DNA of 64,000 nt from NCBI RefSeq assembly GCF_020510425.1, contig NZ_JAHBAH010000001.1, forward strand, positions 3,267,001 through 3,331,000, given 5' to 3'. Made by a program: the position numbers and the translations under genes. The notes below the pieces were generated by a model. The model made no database searches, was not told where the DNA came from, and worked only from the letters and a program-made list of their open reading frames with translations. The stretch is from Quatrionicoccus australiensis. GTDB lineage: Bacteria > Pseudomonadota > Gammaproteobacteria > Burkholderiales > Rhodocyclaceae. Of this stretch, positions 45,122 to 55,383 are shown one piece after another. Within the stretch, counting starts at the first letter, position 1. Each line of letters opens with the position of its first letter.

Positions 45122-47359
45122 ATGGCTGCAGGGAAGTCAAAGATCATTTACACGCTTACGGACGAGGCGCCGCTGCTGGCGACCTGTGCCTTTCTGCCGA
45201 TCGTTCGCACGTTTGCCGCCCCGGCCGGGGTCGAAATCGAGAAGGCCGACATCTCCGTGTCCGCCCGCGTTCTGGCCGAATTTCCGGAATGCCTGACCGA
45301 AGAGCAGAAGGTTCCCAACACCCTGGGCGAACTGGGCAAGAAGTGCCTGCTGCCAGATACCAATATCATCAAGCTGCCGAACATCTCGGCATCCGTCGCC
45401 CAGCTCAAGGCCTGCGTCAAGGAATTGCAGGAAAAGGGCTACGCCATCCCCGATTACCCGGAAATGGCCAACACCGACGAAGAAAAGGCGCTCAAGGCCC
45501 GTTTCGGCAAGTGCCTCGGCTCTGCCGTCAATCCGGTCCTGCGCGAAGGCAATTCCGATCGCCGCGCGCCGATGGCCGTCAAGAATTACGCCCGGAAGCG
45601 CCCGCACTCGATGGGCGAATGGAAACAATGGTCGCAGACCCACGTTTCCCACATGGAACACGGTGACTTCTACCACGGCGAAAAGTCGCTGACCCTCGAC
45701 AAGCCGCGCGAAGTACGCATGGAGCTGATCGCCAAGGGCGGCAAGACCACCGTTCTCAAGCCGAAGCTCTCCCTGCTCGAAGGCGAGATCATCGACTCGA
45801 TGTTCATGAGCAAGAAGGCGCTCTGCGACTTCTACGAGCAAACGCTGGAAGATTGCCGCGAATCCGGCATCCTGTATTCGCTGCACGTCAAGGCGACGAT
45901 GATGAAGGTCTCGCACCCGATCGTCTTCGGCCACTGCGTCAAGATCTACTACAAGGACGCCTTCGCCAAGCACGGCAAGACCTTTGACGAACTGGGCATC
46001 AACGTCAATAACGGCATGGTCGATCTGTACGAAAAGATCAAGACCCTGCCGGAATCCAAGCGCGACGAGATCATCCGCGACCTGCACGCCTGCCAGGAGC
46101 ACCGTCCGCGTCTGGCCATGGTCGACTCGGCCAAGGGCATCACCAACTTCCACTCGCCGAACGACATCATCGTCGACGCCTCCATGCCGGCCATGATCCG
46201 TCAGGGCGGCAAGATGTGGGGCGCTGACGGCAAGCAGTACGACAGCAAGTGCGTCATGCCGGAATCGACCTTCGCCCGCATTTACCAGGAGATGATCAAC
46301 TTCGTCAAATGGCATGGCAACTTCGATCCGAAGACCATGGGCACCGTGCCGAACGTCGGCCTGATGGCCCAGCAGGCCGAGGAATACGGCTCGCACGACA
46401 AGACCTTCGAAATCGCCGAAGACGGCATCGCCAACATCGTCGATAACGCCACCGGCGAAGTGCTGCTGACGCAAAACGTCGAAGCCGGCGACATCTGGCG
46501 CATGTGCCAGGTCAAGGACGCGCCGATCCGCGACTGGGTCAAGCTCGCCGTCACCCGTGCCCGCCAGTCCGGCATGCCGGCCATCTTCTGGCTGGATGCC
46601 TATCGTCCGCACGAAAACGAACTGATCAAGAAGGTTCAGAAATACCTCAAGGATCACGACACCACTGGCCTCGACATCCAGATCATGTCGCAGGTCCGCG
46701 CCATGCGCTTCACGCTGGAGCGTGTTGCCCGCGGCCTGGACACCATCTCGGTGACCGGCAACATCCTGCGCGACTACCTGACCGACCTGTTCCCTATCAT
46801 GGAACTGGGCACCTCGGCCAAGATGCTGTCCATCGTACCGCTGATGAACGGCGGCGGCATGTACGAAACCGGTGCCGGCGGTTCGGCGCCGAAGCACGTG
46901 CAGCAGCTGACCCAGGAAAACCACCTGCGCTGGGATTCGCTCGGCGAGTTCCTGGCCCTGGCTGTTTCCCTGGAAGAGCAAGGCATCAAGGACGGCAACA
47001 AGCGCGCCATCCTGCTCGCCAAGACGCTCGACGCTGCTACCGGCAAGCTGCTCGACAACAACAAGTCGCCGTCGCCGAAGACCGGTGAGCTCGACAACCG
47101 CGGTTCGCAGTTCTACCTCGCCATGTACTGGGCGCAGGAACTGGCTGCGCAGACCGAGGACAAGGAGCTGGCCGATCATTTCGTCAAGCTGGCCAAGACC
47201 TTGACCGACAACGAAGGTCAGATCGTTGCCGAAATGAAGTCGGTGCAGGGCAAACCGGTTGATATCGGTGGTTACTACAAGGCCGATGCCGAGAAGTGCA
47301 AGGCCGTGATGCGTCCGAGTCCGACGCTGAACGCCGCGCTGAAAGCTGCACGTATTTAA
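45122..47359 (+). CDS. icd: Monomeric NADP-dependent isocitrate dehydrogenase
   Basis: A 745-residue monomeric IDH (oxidative decarboxylation of isocitrate to 2-oxoglutarate with NADP+), a family unrelated in length to the 416-residue dimeric form. Recognisable stretches are [20 protein letters not shown] at the N-terminus, [36 protein letters not shown] and [19 protein letters not shown]. The ATG follows a GAGGGGG ribosome site; the frame stays open far upstream only because it runs antisense to aceK. The Ser-phosphorylation loop of dimeric IDH is absent, so AceK should not act on it. A strong terminator follows, and the dimeric IDH gene comes next on the same strand. Confidence 0.97.
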   Translation: MAAGKSKIIYTLTDEAPLLATCAFLPIVRTFAAPAGVEIEKADISVSARVLAEFPECLTEEQKVPNTLGELGKKCLLPDTNIIKLPNISASVAQLKACVKELQEKGYAIPDYPEMANTDEEKALKARFGKCLGSAVNPVLREGNSDRRAPMAVKNYARKRPHSMGEWKQWSQTHVSHMEHGDFYHGEKSLTLDKPREVRMELIAKGGKTTVLKPKLSLLEGEIIDSMFMSKKALCDFYEQTLEDCRESGILYSLHVKATMMKVSHPIVFGHCVKIYYKDAFAKHGKTFDELGINVNNGMVDLYEKIKTLPESKRDEIIRDLHACQEHRPRLAMVDSAKGITNFHSPNDIIVDASMPAMIRQGGKMWGADGKQYDSKCVMPESTFARIYQEMINFVKWHGNFDPKTMGTVPNVGLMAQQAEEYGSHDKTFEIAEDGIANIVDNATGEVLLTQNVEAGDIWRMCQVKDAPIRDWVKLAVTRARQSGMPAIFWLDAYRPHENELIKKVQKYLKDHDTTGLDIQIMSQVRAMRFTLERVARGLDTISVTGNILRDYLTDLFPIMELGTSAKMLSIVPLMNGGGMYETGAGGSAPKHVQQLTQENHLRWDSLGEFLALAVSLEEQGIKDGNKRAILLAKTLDAATGKLLDNNKSPSPKTGELDNRGSQFYLAMYWAQELAAQTEDKELADHFVKLAKTLTDNEGQIVAEMKSVQGKPVDIGGYYKADAEKCKAVMRPSPTLNAALKAARI

Positions 47360-47399
47360 GCTGGCAGGCCCCGACCGGGGCTTGTTCCTGACTTGAAGC

Positions 47400-47437
47400 A
47401 AGGGGAGAAATGGCTGCCATTTCTCCCCTTTTTGTTT
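47400..47437 (+). terminator. Intrinsic terminator of monomeric icd
   Basis: A perfect 15-bp inverted repeat, AAGGGGAGAAATGGC / GCCATTTCTCCCCTT, with a minimal loop, ends in TTTTTGTTT. It separates the two isocitrate dehydrogenase transcripts. A smaller GCCCCG/CGGGGC hairpin lies about 20 bases upstream. Confidence 0.93.
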
Positions 47438-47528
47438 CATAATCGCCGGCACGATCTGCCATGGCGAAGCCAGCAGCGGGAAGCTTCTTCCCGGATCAAC
47501 GCAGCCGAAAACAATTCAAGGAGTGGTC

Positions 47529-48773
47529 ATGACATCCCACATCAGGATTCCGCAAGGTGGTGAAAAAATCGTTGCGGGGCAGGCGATCCCGGACAATCCG
47601 ATCATTCCTTTCATCGAAGGTGACGGGGTAGGCATCGACGTCACGCCGGTCATGATCAAGGTCATTGATGCAGCGGTCGACAAGGCCTACGGCGGCAAAA
47701 AGAAGATTCACTGGATGGAAGTCTATGCCGGCGAGAAATCGACCCGCCTGTATGGCCCGGATGAATGGTTTCCCGAGGAAACCTTCGCCGCGCTGAAAGA
47801 GTATGTCGTCTCGATAAAAGGGCCGATGACAACGCCGGTCGGCGGTGGCATCCGCTCGCTCAATGTCGCGCTGCGCCAGGAGCTTGACCTCTATCAATGC
47901 GTGCGGCCGGTGCGCTACTTCAAGGGCGTGCCCTCGCCGCTGAAGCATCCGGAACAGACCAACATGGTGATCTTCCGCGAGAACACCGAAGACATCTATG
48001 CTGGCGTCGAGTGGTCATGCACGTCGGAGGAGGTCAGGAAGGTCATCAAGTTCCTGCAGGACGAAATGGGCGTCAAGAAGATCCGTTTCCCCTTCTCGTC
48101 AGGTATCGGCATCAAGCCGATTTCAGTCGAAGGCAGTTCCCGCCTGGTGCGCGCCGCGATCAAGTACGCCATTGCCAATGATCGCAAGTCGGTGACCATC
48201 GTGCACAAGGGCAACATCATGAAGTACACGGAAGGCCTTTTCCGTGATGTCGCCTATGAACTCGCGAAAAACGAATTCGGAGCCGAGCCGATCGACGGCG
48301 GGCCATGGTGCAAGGTCACCAACCCGCATACCGGGCGCGAAATCGTCATCAAGGATTCCATCGCCGATGCCTTCCTGCAGCAGGTTCTGCTGCGTCCGGC
48401 CGAGTACGACGTAATCGCAACGACCAACCTGAATGGCGACTACATCTCCGACGCGCTGGCGGCCCAGGTCGGTGGTATCGGCATTGCGCCGGGCGCCAAT
48501 ATTTCCGACCAGTACGCCTGTTTCGAAGCAACGCACGGTACGGCGCCGAAGTATGCCGGTCTGGACAAGGTCAATCCCGGTTCGCTGATCCTCTCGGCGG
48601 AAATGATGCTGCGCCATCTCGGCTGGAAGGAAGCCGCCAACCTGGTGATCAAAGCCATGGAATCAGCCATCGGCGACAGGAAGGTGACCTACGATTTTGC
48701 CCGCATGATGGATGGGGCGGATGAGTTGTCATGCTCCGAGTTTGGTGATGCGATGATCGAGCGGATGTCATAG
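47529..48773 (+). CDS. icd: Dimeric NADP-dependent isocitrate dehydrogenase (AceK target type)
   Basis: A 414-residue IDH of the E. coli type. The ATG at 47529 has AAGGAG five bases upstream; a GTG two codons earlier is inside that site. The phosphorylation loop [18 protein letters not shown] is conserved, with Ser110 equal to E. coli Ser113, so AceK control is expected. Isocitrate-binding Args lie in [17 protein letters not shown], and the metal site Asp in [22 protein letters not shown] and [12 protein letters not shown] carry the Lys, Tyr and Arg that select NADP over NAD. It follows the monomeric enzyme, an unusual side-by-side pair for the same reaction. It ends at a strong terminator. 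Confidence 0.96.
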   Translation: MTSHIRIPQGGEKIVAGQAIPDNPIIPFIEGDGVGIDVTPVMIKVIDAAVDKAYGGKKKIHWMEVYAGEKSTRLYGPDEWFPEETFAALKEYVVSIKGPMTTPVGGGIRSLNVALRQELDLYQCVRPVRYFKGVPSPLKHPEQTNMVIFRENTEDIYAGVEWSCTSEEVRKVIKFLQDEMGVKKIRFPFSSGIGIKPISVEGSSRLVRAAIKYAIANDRKSVTIVHKGNIMKYTEGLFRDVAYELAKNEFGAEPIDGGPWCKVTNPHTGREIVIKDSIADAFLQQVLLRPAEYDVIATTNLNGDYISDALAAQVGGIGIAPGANISDQYACFEATHGTAPKYAGLDKVNPGSLILSAEMMLRHLGWKEAANLVIKAMESAIGDRKVTYDFARMMDGADELSCSEFGDAMIERMS

Positions 48774-48830
48774 CCGCTGCGAAGCGGCTATTGCAGGAAG
48801 CCCCCGTTCGGGGCCTTCAGACTGCTGACG

Positions 48831-48862
48831 AACCCCCGCTTTTTCGGGGGTTTTGTTTTTTT
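48831..48862 (+). terminator. Intrinsic terminator of dimeric icd
   Basis: AACCCCCG and CGGGGGTT (8-bp stem, 6-base loop) are followed by a T-rich run, TTGTTTTTTT. Two further hairpins (TAGCCGC/GCGGCTA at 48771-48790 and CCCCCG/CGGGGC near 48801) stand between it and the stop codon. The facing radical SAM gene ends at 48886. Confidence 0.9.
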
Positions 48863-48885
48863 GGGGGCTTGTTTGCAGCGCCCGG

Positions 48886-50541
48886 TCAGGCAACGAGTAG
48901 GCCCGTCCGGTGCAGCTCTTTGCTCAGTTCGTGCTGCTGGCTGGCGATGAAACGGTTGCGCGTATGCAGAAGGTGTTCGAGCAGGCGATCGCAGCGTTCG
49001 CCAAGATCGGCCTCGCTCCAGCCCGATGTTCTGCCGAATTCGTGGCCCTGGCACGCATCTTCCAGCAACGTGAACAACAATTGGTTGGCGGCACGAGTGA
49101 TCGAGCGCAGGTTCGTTTCATAGCGCCGGCTGTGTCGTACGGAAGGAAACAGGCGCCTGATGATGGCCAGCTCGTTCCAGGCCCAGTTGATGTTGGGCGC
49201 GAGCGAGCGTTGTCCATGCACCCAGCCGGCCATGCTGGTCAACTCGTGCACTTCCTTGTACAAGCTTTCGATACATGGTTCAAGGAAGTCGTAGTCGGGG
49301 TTGCAGATGTCGCCGCGGATGCGTCCTTCCGCTTCAAGGGTTGCTTTGATCGGCGTTCCCTCGTAAGGGATCATGCGGCAGAAAACGGCCGCTGCACTGC
49401 CATCGCCAACGATATCCTTGAGAAAACTGATGTTGTCGCGAATGCCGGGCAAGGTACTGGATGGGTCGAAGAGCATGAAGCCGAACTCGAACATCATGCC
49501 GATTTGCTTGAGCAGCGCGACTGCCCGCCTGTTCTGTTCGACATCGATTTGCTTGTGGAGCGTCTGCAGGCCGTGTTCGCTGCCTGATTCGAGTCCCATA
49601 TAGACGAGGTAGAGGCCGGCTGCACGCATTTCCGTGAATAGCGCCGCGTCGACCGCATCGGCGCGGCAGTTGATTTTCCAGGCGATCCGTCCGGCCAGCC
49701 CACTTCGCCACAACTCGGCCACGAACTGGCGAGCCCAGCGCTGCCATGCCTTGCCATAGAGGGGAAAGTCGTCATCCTGGAAAAGGAAGATGTTGATTCC
49801 CCGGGTGTGGTGCAGGTGGTGCATTTCCTCGACGACATGTACCGGTTGCCGGGTACGTACGACCTTGCCGGGCGCCTGGCGGTAGAAGGTGTGAATGGAG
49901 CAGAACGAACAGGTCCGCGCACAGCCGCGGCTGGCAATGAGTGGCATCGCGCGCTGACCGAGGATGGTTTCGGCTTCGTATTCGCGATCTGGATAGGGCA
50001 GGCGGTCGAGGTCGGGGAGCAGGGGACGCAGCGGATTCATCCGGACTCTCTCATCTTGTCGGTAGGCGATGCCGTCGATGTTGTGCCAGGGTTGTTGTTT
50101 GTCGAGACGGCTGGTCAGTTCGAGCAAGGTCTGTTCGCCCTCGAAACGCACTACGCTGTCTAGGTGGGGGATGTGCTCCAGCGTGAGAGTCGGGTTCAGG
50201 CTGGGGAAATGCCCGCCTATCGTGAAGTGGCAGGTCTGGTCATGGTCGCGCAGGCGTTCGGCGAGAGCGGCGAAGCGCGGCAGGTAAAACTGGAAGATCA
50301 GCGAGAAGCCGATCAACAGGGGGCGCAGTGCCTGGGCCGCCTGGCACAGGCTGGCGACATCCTGTTCGATATCGAGGATATCGACGCGATACCCGGCCTG
50401 GCGCAATGTTGCCGCAAGATAACCCAGACCGAGATTGCCCTGGTTCAGGAAACCGATCAGCAGGACCGGTTGCTGCGTGTGGGCGGAATGCAGGGAGTCT
50501 GCCCGGGGAGCCGTCGTGACGGGAAGCGGAAAATTTCGCAT
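48886..50541 (-). CDS. B12-binding-domain radical SAM protein
   Basis: A 551-residue enzyme. The N-terminal cobalamin-binding-like Rossmann domain (about 25-150) has GFLNQGNLGLGYLAATLRQAGY and GGHFPSLNP. The radical SAM domain (about 190-400) has the 4Fe-4S motif SRGCARTCSFCS (CxxxCxxC), then FLFQDDDFPL and YMGLESGSEHGLQTLHK. A C-terminal helical part (about 420-551) is unassigned. The layout equals class B radical SAM enzymes (methyltransferases, BchE-like cyclases); the substrate is unknown. AGGAGAG precedes the ATG. A Trp-rich 72-residue gene lies 70 bases upstream on the same strand and may be its partner or substrate. Confidence 0.9.
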   Translation of the reverse strand: MRNFPLPVTTAPRADSLHSAHTQQPVLLIGFLNQGNLGLGYLAATLRQAGYRVDILDIEQDVASLCQAAQALRPLLIGFSLIFQFYLPRFAALAERLRDHDQTCHFTIGGHFPSLNPTLTLEHIPHLDSVVRFEGEQTLLELTSRLDKQQPWHNIDGIAYRQDERVRMNPLRPLLPDLDRLPYPDREYEAETILGQRAMPLIASRGCARTCSFCSIHTFYRQAPGKVVRTRQPVHVVEEMHHLHHTRGINIFLFQDDDFPLYGKAWQRWARQFVAELWRSGLAGRIAWKINCRADAVDAALFTEMRAAGLYLVYMGLESGSEHGLQTLHKQIDVEQNRRAVALLKQIGMMFEFGFMLFDPSSTLPGIRDNISFLKDIVGDGSAAAVFCRMIPYEGTPIKATLEAEGRIRGDICNPDYDFLEPCIESLYKEVHELTSMAGWVHGQRSLAPNINWAWNELAIIRRLFPSVRHSRRYETNLRSITRAANQLLFTLLEDACQGHEFGRTSGWSEADLGERCDRLLEHLLHTRNRFIASQQHELSKELHRTGLLVA

Positions 50542-50611
50542 CGTTCTCTCCTCGCGAGCGGCGGGATACGCGGCGGGCAGGGGCGCCGTCCGCCGCGTTG
50601 TAATGAATTGC

Positions 50612-50830
50612 CTATTTTTTCCGGTTCAGCACGACGAGTGATTTGTCGAGTGCCTCGAGTTGTGCCTTGAGGACGGTGCGCTGTGCCTCGATCTGCAGGG
50701 CGCCGAGTTCACGGATCGCATCCGGGGTGAGATGGTCGATGACCCAGTCGGGGACCGGGTCCCACCACCAACGCGGTCGGAAATGAAAAGTGTCTTGAAG
50801 CTGGACGGGAATCTTGCTGGTTGTGGCCAT
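50612..50830 (-). CDS. Small Trp-rich protein (72 aa) upstream of radical SAM gene
   Basis: ATG at 50830 follows an AGGAGG ribosome site. The product begins MATTSKIPVQLQDTFHF, then has the unusual PRWWWDPVPDWVIDHLTP, and ends in a long amphipathic helix (residues 38-65, ALQIEAQRTVLKAQLEALDK) with a basic RKK end. There is no signal peptide and no Cys. The shape, a conserved-looking aromatic core next to a helix, and its place just before a B12/radical SAM enzyme would suit a ribosomal peptide substrate, but it could equally be an accessory subunit. I recognise no family. A longer in-frame start upstream lacks a ribosome site. Confidence 0.75.
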   Translation of the reverse strand: MATTSKIPVQLQDTFHFRPRWWWDPVPDWVIDHLTPDAIRELGALQIEAQRTVLKAQLEALDKSLVVLNRKK

Positions 50831-51044
50831 GTTGAATCCTCCTGAATGACACGCTTGAAAATCAAAGCCCATGACAAATGGGTAAACAAACACTAGCACT
50901 GCGCTGCAGGTGGGTCAATGACAATGGCAAATCCTCGTGTGTGCCAGGCCGGGCGTGCAGTGGTGACGACAAGCACTTCACGCAGTGCTGGGCTAAACTT
51001 GCAATCCGTTTGATAAGGACCGTCCCGGCACGGGCGGCAACAGA

Positions 51045-51833
51045 TTGGAACGTACCCAACCCATCGCTGTTTTTGATTCAGGCCTAGGCGGCCTGACCGT
51101 CCTGCGCGCGCTGCGCGGTCGACTGCCGCATGAAGACTATTTCTATTTCGCCGACACCCGCTTCCTGCCCTATGGCGACCGCCCCGAGTCTTTCCTCAAG
51201 GAGCGTGGCGTACTGATTGCACGGGCGCTGGAAAAGCGCGGCGCCAAGGCGCTGGTGATTGCCTGCAATACGGCCACGGCGGCGGCAGCCGAGGCGATCC
51301 GGGCGGCGATCAAACTGCCGGTGGTGGCGCTGGAGCCGGGCGTCAAGCCGGCGGTGGCACTGACCCGGAGTGGCGTGATCGGCGTTCTGGCGACGACGCG
51401 CACTTTGCACAGCGAGCGTTTCCAGCGCCTGGTCGGTAATCATGCTGCCGGCCATCAGGTGTTGGCCCAGGCTTGTCCCGGGCTGGCCGAGGCGATCGAG
51501 ATGCGCGGCGCGCATAGCCCCGAGGTGGCGGCACTGCTCGACGAGTTCGTGTTGCCGCTGGCGGCAGCCGGGGCCGACGTCGTGGCGCTGGGCTGTACGC
51601 ATTACCCCTGGGTGGCCGAGGCGATTGCCCGGCGCCTGCCGGCCGGGACGCGCCTGCTCGATACCGGCGAAGCGGTGGCGCGTCAGCTGGAAAGACTGCT
51701 TGCTGCCGGCAATCTGCTCGGCGGCGGGGGCGGGCATCTGACGGTTGCGACCAGCGGTGCGCCGGCGTCGGTGGGCGCAACGGTCGACCGTCTGTGGGGG
51801 CAACATTTGCCCGTCGAACACTGGGAGCCGTGA
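51045..51833 (+). CDS. murI: Glutamate racemase
   Basis: MurI supplies D-glutamate for peptidoglycan. The 262-residue protein has the two catalytic Cys segments, IACNTATAAAAEA and ALGCTHYPW, and the substrate loops FDSGLGGLTVLRAL and PYGDRPESF. The start is TTG at 51045, since no ATG or GTG fits in frame upstream and the family N-terminus (PIAVFDSG) begins within five codons. The ribosome site is poor. The CoA-transferase gene begins one base after its stop codon. Confidence 0.95.
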   Translation: MERTQPIAVFDSGLGGLTVLRALRGRLPHEDYFYFADTRFLPYGDRPESFLKERGVLIARALEKRGAKALVIACNTATAAAAEAIRAAIKLPVVALEPGVKPAVALTRSGVIGVLATTRTLHSERFQRLVGNHAAGHQVLAQACPGLAEAIEMRGAHSPEVAALLDEFVLPLAAAGADVVALGCTHYPWVAEAIARRLPAGTRLLDTGEAVARQLERLLAAGNLLGGGGGHLTVATSGAPASVGATVDRLWGQHLPVEHWEP

Positions 51834-51834
51834 A

Positions 51835-53034
51835 ATGAGCGAAATGCAGAAGCCGCTGGCCGGCTTGCGCGTTGTCGAACTTGGTACGCTGATCGCCGGG
51901 CCGTTCTGCACGCGCATCATGGCCGAGTTTGGTGCCGAAGTGATCAAGGTCGAGTCGCCCGACGGTGGCGATCCGCTGCGCAAGTGGCGCAAGCTCTACG
52001 AAGGCACTTCGCTGTGGTGGTACGTCCAGGCGCGCAACAAGAAGTCGGTCACGGCCAACCTGAAGCATCCGGAGGGGCGCGAGTTCGTGCGCAAGCTGAT
52101 TGCCGGCGCCGACATCCTGGTCGAGAATTTTCGCCCCGGCGTGCTGGAAAAGCTGGGCCTGGGCTGGGAGCAGCTCAAGGCCGACAATCCGGAGCTGGTC
52201 ATGGTGCGCCTGTCCGGTTTCGGGCAGACCGGGCCGTACAAGGATCAACCGGGTTTCGGCGCGGTCGGCGAGTCGATGGGCGGCTTGCGTTACATCACCG
52301 GTTTTGCCGACCGGCCGCCGGTGCGTACCGGGATTTCGATCGGCGATTCGATTGCTGCGCTGTGGGGCGCCATTGGGGCGCTGATGGCCCTGCGCCACAA
52401 GGAAGTCAATGGCGGCGCCGGGCAGGTGGTCGATGTCGCGCTGTACGAGGCGGTGTTCGCGATGATGGAGTCGCTGGTGCCGGAATTCGACGTCTTCGGC
52501 TTTGTGCGCGAGCGCACCGGCAACATCATGCCCGGCATCACGCCGTCGAATACGCATACGACGAAGGACGGCAAGCACGTCACCATCGGCGCCAATGGCG
52601 ATGCGATCTTCAAGCGTTTCATGCGCGCGATCGGCCGTCCCGATCTGGCCGATGATCCCGACCTGGCCGACAATGCCGGGCGCGATGCGCGGCGTGACGA
52701 GATTTATGGGCTGATCGACGCCTGGTGCGTACAGCGCGACGAGCCCGATGTGCTGGCGACTCTTGCTGCTGCCGAGGTGCCGTCGTCGCGGGTCTATTCA
52801 GCGGTCGACATGTTTGCCGACCCGCAATTCCTCGCCCGCCAGATGCTGGAGTCGGCCCGCCTGCCGGATGGCAAGGAGTTCCGCATGCCCGGCATCGTGC
52901 CCAAGCTGTCTGCTACGCCGGGCTCAACCGAGTGGCTGGGGCCGGAGCTGGGCGCACACACGGCTGAGGTCCTTGCCGCGCTGGGTTATGCACCCGGGAA
53001 AATTGCCGAGCTGAAAGCAAATGGGGCGGTTTGA
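51835..53034 (+). CDS. CaiB/BaiF family (class III) CoA-transferase
   Basis: A 399-residue class III CoA-transferase. It has the N-terminal PLAGLRVVELGTLIAGPFC and EFGAEVIKVESPDGGDPLR, then VENFRPGVLEKLGLG and RLSGFGQTGPY, all typical. At the place where formyl-CoA transferase has its catalytic Asp (GYDxxxQAMxG), this protein reads GFGAVGESMGG, with Gly instead and a Glu three residues later. This occurs in a large sub-branch as I recall, so loss of activity should not be assumed. The ATG lies just after the murI stop. Donor and acceptor acids are unknown. A small hairpin covers the stop codon. Confidence 0.9.
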   Translation: MSEMQKPLAGLRVVELGTLIAGPFCTRIMAEFGAEVIKVESPDGGDPLRKWRKLYEGTSLWWYVQARNKKSVTANLKHPEGREFVRKLIAGADILVENFRPGVLEKLGLGWEQLKADNPELVMVRLSGFGQTGPYKDQPGFGAVGESMGGLRYITGFADRPPVRTGISIGDSIAALWGAIGALMALRHKEVNGGAGQVVDVALYEAVFAMMESLVPEFDVFGFVRERTGNIMPGITPSNTHTTKDGKHVTIGANGDAIFKRFMRAIGRPDLADDPDLADNAGRDARRDEIYGLIDAWCVQRDEPDVLATLAAAEVPSSRVYSAVDMFADPQFLARQMLESARLPDGKEFRMPGIVPKLSATPGSTEWLGPELGAHTAEVLAALGYAPGKIAELKANGAV

Positions 53035-53044
53035 GCCGCCCCAT
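53021..53044. terminator. Hairpin over the CoA-transferase stop codon
   Basis: ATGGGGCGG and CCGCCCCAT form a 9-bp stem with a 6-base loop containing the stop region. No T-run follows on either strand, so termination is uncertain. It faces the chemoreceptor gene that ends at 53067. Confidence 0.4.
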
Positions 53045-53066
53045 TGCTGTTGACCGTCAAGGCGCC

Positions 53067-54695
53067 TTACACCCGGAAGCGTCCGATCAGCTGTTTCAGG
53101 CTGTTGGCAATGCCCTGTAGCTGATGCGCCGTGGCGGCCGTGCCGCGGATGGTGTCGGTGGTTTCTTCGACCATGTTGGCGATCTGCTCGACGCGTTGTG
53201 CAATCGAGGTGCTGGCTGCACTTTGTTCCTGCGTCGCATCGGCCACTTCACCCACCCGCTCCAGCGTGCGGCGGGCACCCATCTCGATCGCCTGCAGCGA
53301 CTCGGAGGCGGAGCTGGCGAGCAGTACGCCTTCCTGGACTTCCGGCAGGGCTGAACTCATGGCTTCGACGGCGCCAACGGTATCGCTCTGGATGCCGATG
53401 ATCATCTGCTCGATCTCGGTCGTTGCCGACGAGGTTCGTTCGGCGAGCTTGCGGACTTCGTCAGCGACCACGGCAAAGCCGCGCCCCTGTTCGCCGGCGC
53501 GGGCGGCTTCGATGGCGGCATTCAGGGCGAGCAGGTTGGTCTGGCCGGCGATGTCCTTGATCACGTTGGCAATCGACGACACCTGCTTGGCGCGCTCTTC
53601 CAGGGCACGAATGCGGCCGGAGGCATCGGATACCGTGTCGGAAATCTTCTGGATTGCCTGCGAGGCTTGTTGCACCCGCTCTGTCCCCTGGCCGGAAAGG
53701 GTGACTGCCTCCGTCGTATTACGAGCGGTTTCGCGGGCACTGTCGGAGATGTGATTGGAACTGACAGTCAGCTCCTCGATTGCGGCGGCCATTGCCGATG
53801 TCGCGTCCGACTGCTGTTCGGCGGCACGCGCCACCTCGTCCGAGGCGCTGGCAATTTCTTCAGCATTGTTGACCAGGCGGTTGGCATCATTGTTGATCTC
53901 GGTTACCAGTTGGCGTAGCGAGGTCACCATGTCACCCAGGGCGCGCAACAGGCTGCCGGCCGGGGCCGAGTCCAGACTGGCGGTCAGGTCGCCACCGGAA
54001 ACGCGCTGCATGACGGCGGTGGCATCCTGTGGTTCGCCACCCAACTGGCGCAATACGCTGGCGCCGACCTGCCAGCCGACCAGTCCGAGCAGGACGAGCA
54101 GGGCAGCGGAGATGGCGCCGAGCAGAACGGCATTGCTTCGGTATTCACTATCGACGTCGTCAATATAAATGCCGGTGCCCAGCACCCAGTTCCAAGGGGT
54201 AAACAGTGCAGCATAGGACATCTTGGGCTCGGCTTTCTGCTGCCCCGGCTTGGGGAACCAATATTCGACAAAGCCGCCGCCAGCTTTGGCGGCACTGACC
54301 AGGTCCTGAATCAGGAATTTGCCGTTGGCATCCTTCATGTCGCTTTTGTCCAGGCCTTCGAATTCCGGCTTGGTGGGGAAGAGGACATATTTGTGCGAGG
54401 TATCGACGATGAAAATGTAATCGCCGTTGCCGTAGCGCAAGTCCCGCAGAGTTTCCTTGGCGGCCTTCTTGGCATCTTCTTCCGTCATCTTGCCCTCGAC
54501 TGCCAGCTTTTGATAATGAGCCAGGGTTCCGATGCCGATTTCGACCAGATTGCGGGTCTTTTGCTTGCGGTCTTCGAGCATGCTCGACTTGACCTGAAAA
54601 AGAGCGGTGAAACAAAGTATCAGCAAACCGGCCAGAGCCAGTCCAACCAGAATCCGAATGCGTGTCGCAACGCGCAAAGAGCCAAAGGCATTCAT
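53067..54695 (-). CDS. Methyl-accepting chemotaxis protein with single Cache domain
   Basis: A 542-residue chemoreceptor. It has TM1 (about 13-34), a periplasmic sCache domain (about 35-187, with [27 protein letters not shown]) and TM2 (about 190-210). HAMP (211-262) and the signalling domain follow, with the hairpin tip [41 protein letters not shown]. Proteins with this sCache often sense small organic acids. The C-terminus has no NWETF-type CheR pentapeptide. No che genes lie nearby. The start ATG is clear, and 120 bases separate it from the TonB-like gene. Confidence 0.95.
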   Translation of the reverse strand: MNAFGSLRVATRIRILVGLALAGLLILCFTALFQVKSSMLEDRKQKTRNLVEIGIGTLAHYQKLAVEGKMTEEDAKKAAKETLRDLRYGNGDYIFIVDTSHKYVLFPTKPEFEGLDKSDMKDANGKFLIQDLVSAAKAGGGFVEYWFPKPGQQKAEPKMSYAALFTPWNWVLGTGIYIDDVDSEYRSNAVLLGAISAALLVLLGLVGWQVGASVLRQLGGEPQDATAVMQRVSGGDLTASLDSAPAGSLLRALGDMVTSLRQLVTEINNDANRLVNNAEEIASASDEVARAAEQQSDATSAMAAAIEELTVSSNHISDSARETARNTTEAVTLSGQGTERVQQASQAIQKISDTVSDASGRIRALEERAKQVSSIANVIKDIAGQTNLLALNAAIEAARAGEQGRGFAVVADEVRKLAERTSSATTEIEQMIIGIQSDTVGAVEAMSSALPEVQEGVLLASSASESLQAIEMGARRTLERVGEVADATQEQSAASTSIAQRVEQIANMVEETTDTIRGTAATAHQLQGIANSLKQLIGRFRV

Positions 54696-54815
54696 GGTGT
54701 TTCCCCCCAGAACTGCTGCATCGATAATTTTTTGACTGCATCAGCAAATGCCGATTCTGATCAAAATCATACACGTCTGAAGTACTAGTAATCCAGTATT
54801 GGTCAGGCCAATTTT

Positions 54816-55346
54816 CTATTTCAGTCTGAAGCGAACCGGTAACAAGGTTTCGCGTGGTGCATCGGCCGGCAGCGAGTGCAGCGAGCGTACCGCTCGCAAG
54901 GCAGCAGCATCGAGAATTGCCTGGCCACTCCCTTGTTCAACCCGCGCTGCACTGACCTGGCCCTGTTCATCCAGCAGCATCAAAACCACCACCTCGCCTT
55001 CTATCCCGCGCGCGATTGCTTCCGCGGGATAGAAAAGGCCGTCTTCAAGTTGTTTGCTGAATTGTCTGCGAACTTCTTGCGTCCATGTTTTTGTTGATTT
55101 TATTGTATCTGATGTTTTTTGGGGTGGCGTTTTTTCTTTTTGTGCAACAGGCGGGGTGTTGTGCTTTTTTTCCAGTTCGAGCGGAGCCGCGCTTGCAACG
55201 TGTGCCGCGGGGCGCAGTGCCGCCTGGATTGGTGGCGTCGGGGCTGTGGTGGGTGGTGTCCGGACGAGACCGCCGACAAAAGGCGAAATGTGCAACAGCA
55301 GCGACAGGGCCAACGCCAGGGCAAGCCGGAAAGTGGTCCGGGTCAT
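54816..55346 (-). CDS. Short TonB-family protein
   Basis: A 176-residue protein with one N-terminal membrane anchor (RLALALALSLLLHISPF, His in the span as in TonB) and a Pro/Lys-rich linker (about 30-95, EKKHNTPPVAQKEKTPPQK). A C-terminal TonB domain (about 98-176) has YPAEAIARGIEGEVVVLMLLDEQGQV and ends LPVRFRLK. It could energise an outer-membrane transporter, but exbBD and a receptor gene are missing here. The linker is short, so reach across the periplasm is limited. The start is 37 bases from the divergent ankyrin gene; a longer upstream frame is antisense to that gene and was rejected. Confidence 0.85.
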   Translation of the reverse strand: MTRTTFRLALALALSLLLHISPFVGGLVRTPPTTAPTPPIQAALRPAAHVASAAPLELEKKHNTPPVAQKEKTPPQKTSDTIKSTKTWTQEVRRQFSKQLEDGLFYPAEAIARGIEGEVVVLMLLDEQGQVSAARVEQGSGQAILDAAALRAVRSLHSLPADAPRETLLPVRFRLK

Positions 55347-55383
55347 GCGAAAATGCGGCCTGGCCGGTGAGGAAGGTAATTTG

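Noticed and set aside
45137..47452. A 771-codon minus-strand frame
   Set aside because: Antisense shadow of monomeric isocitrate dehydrogenase.
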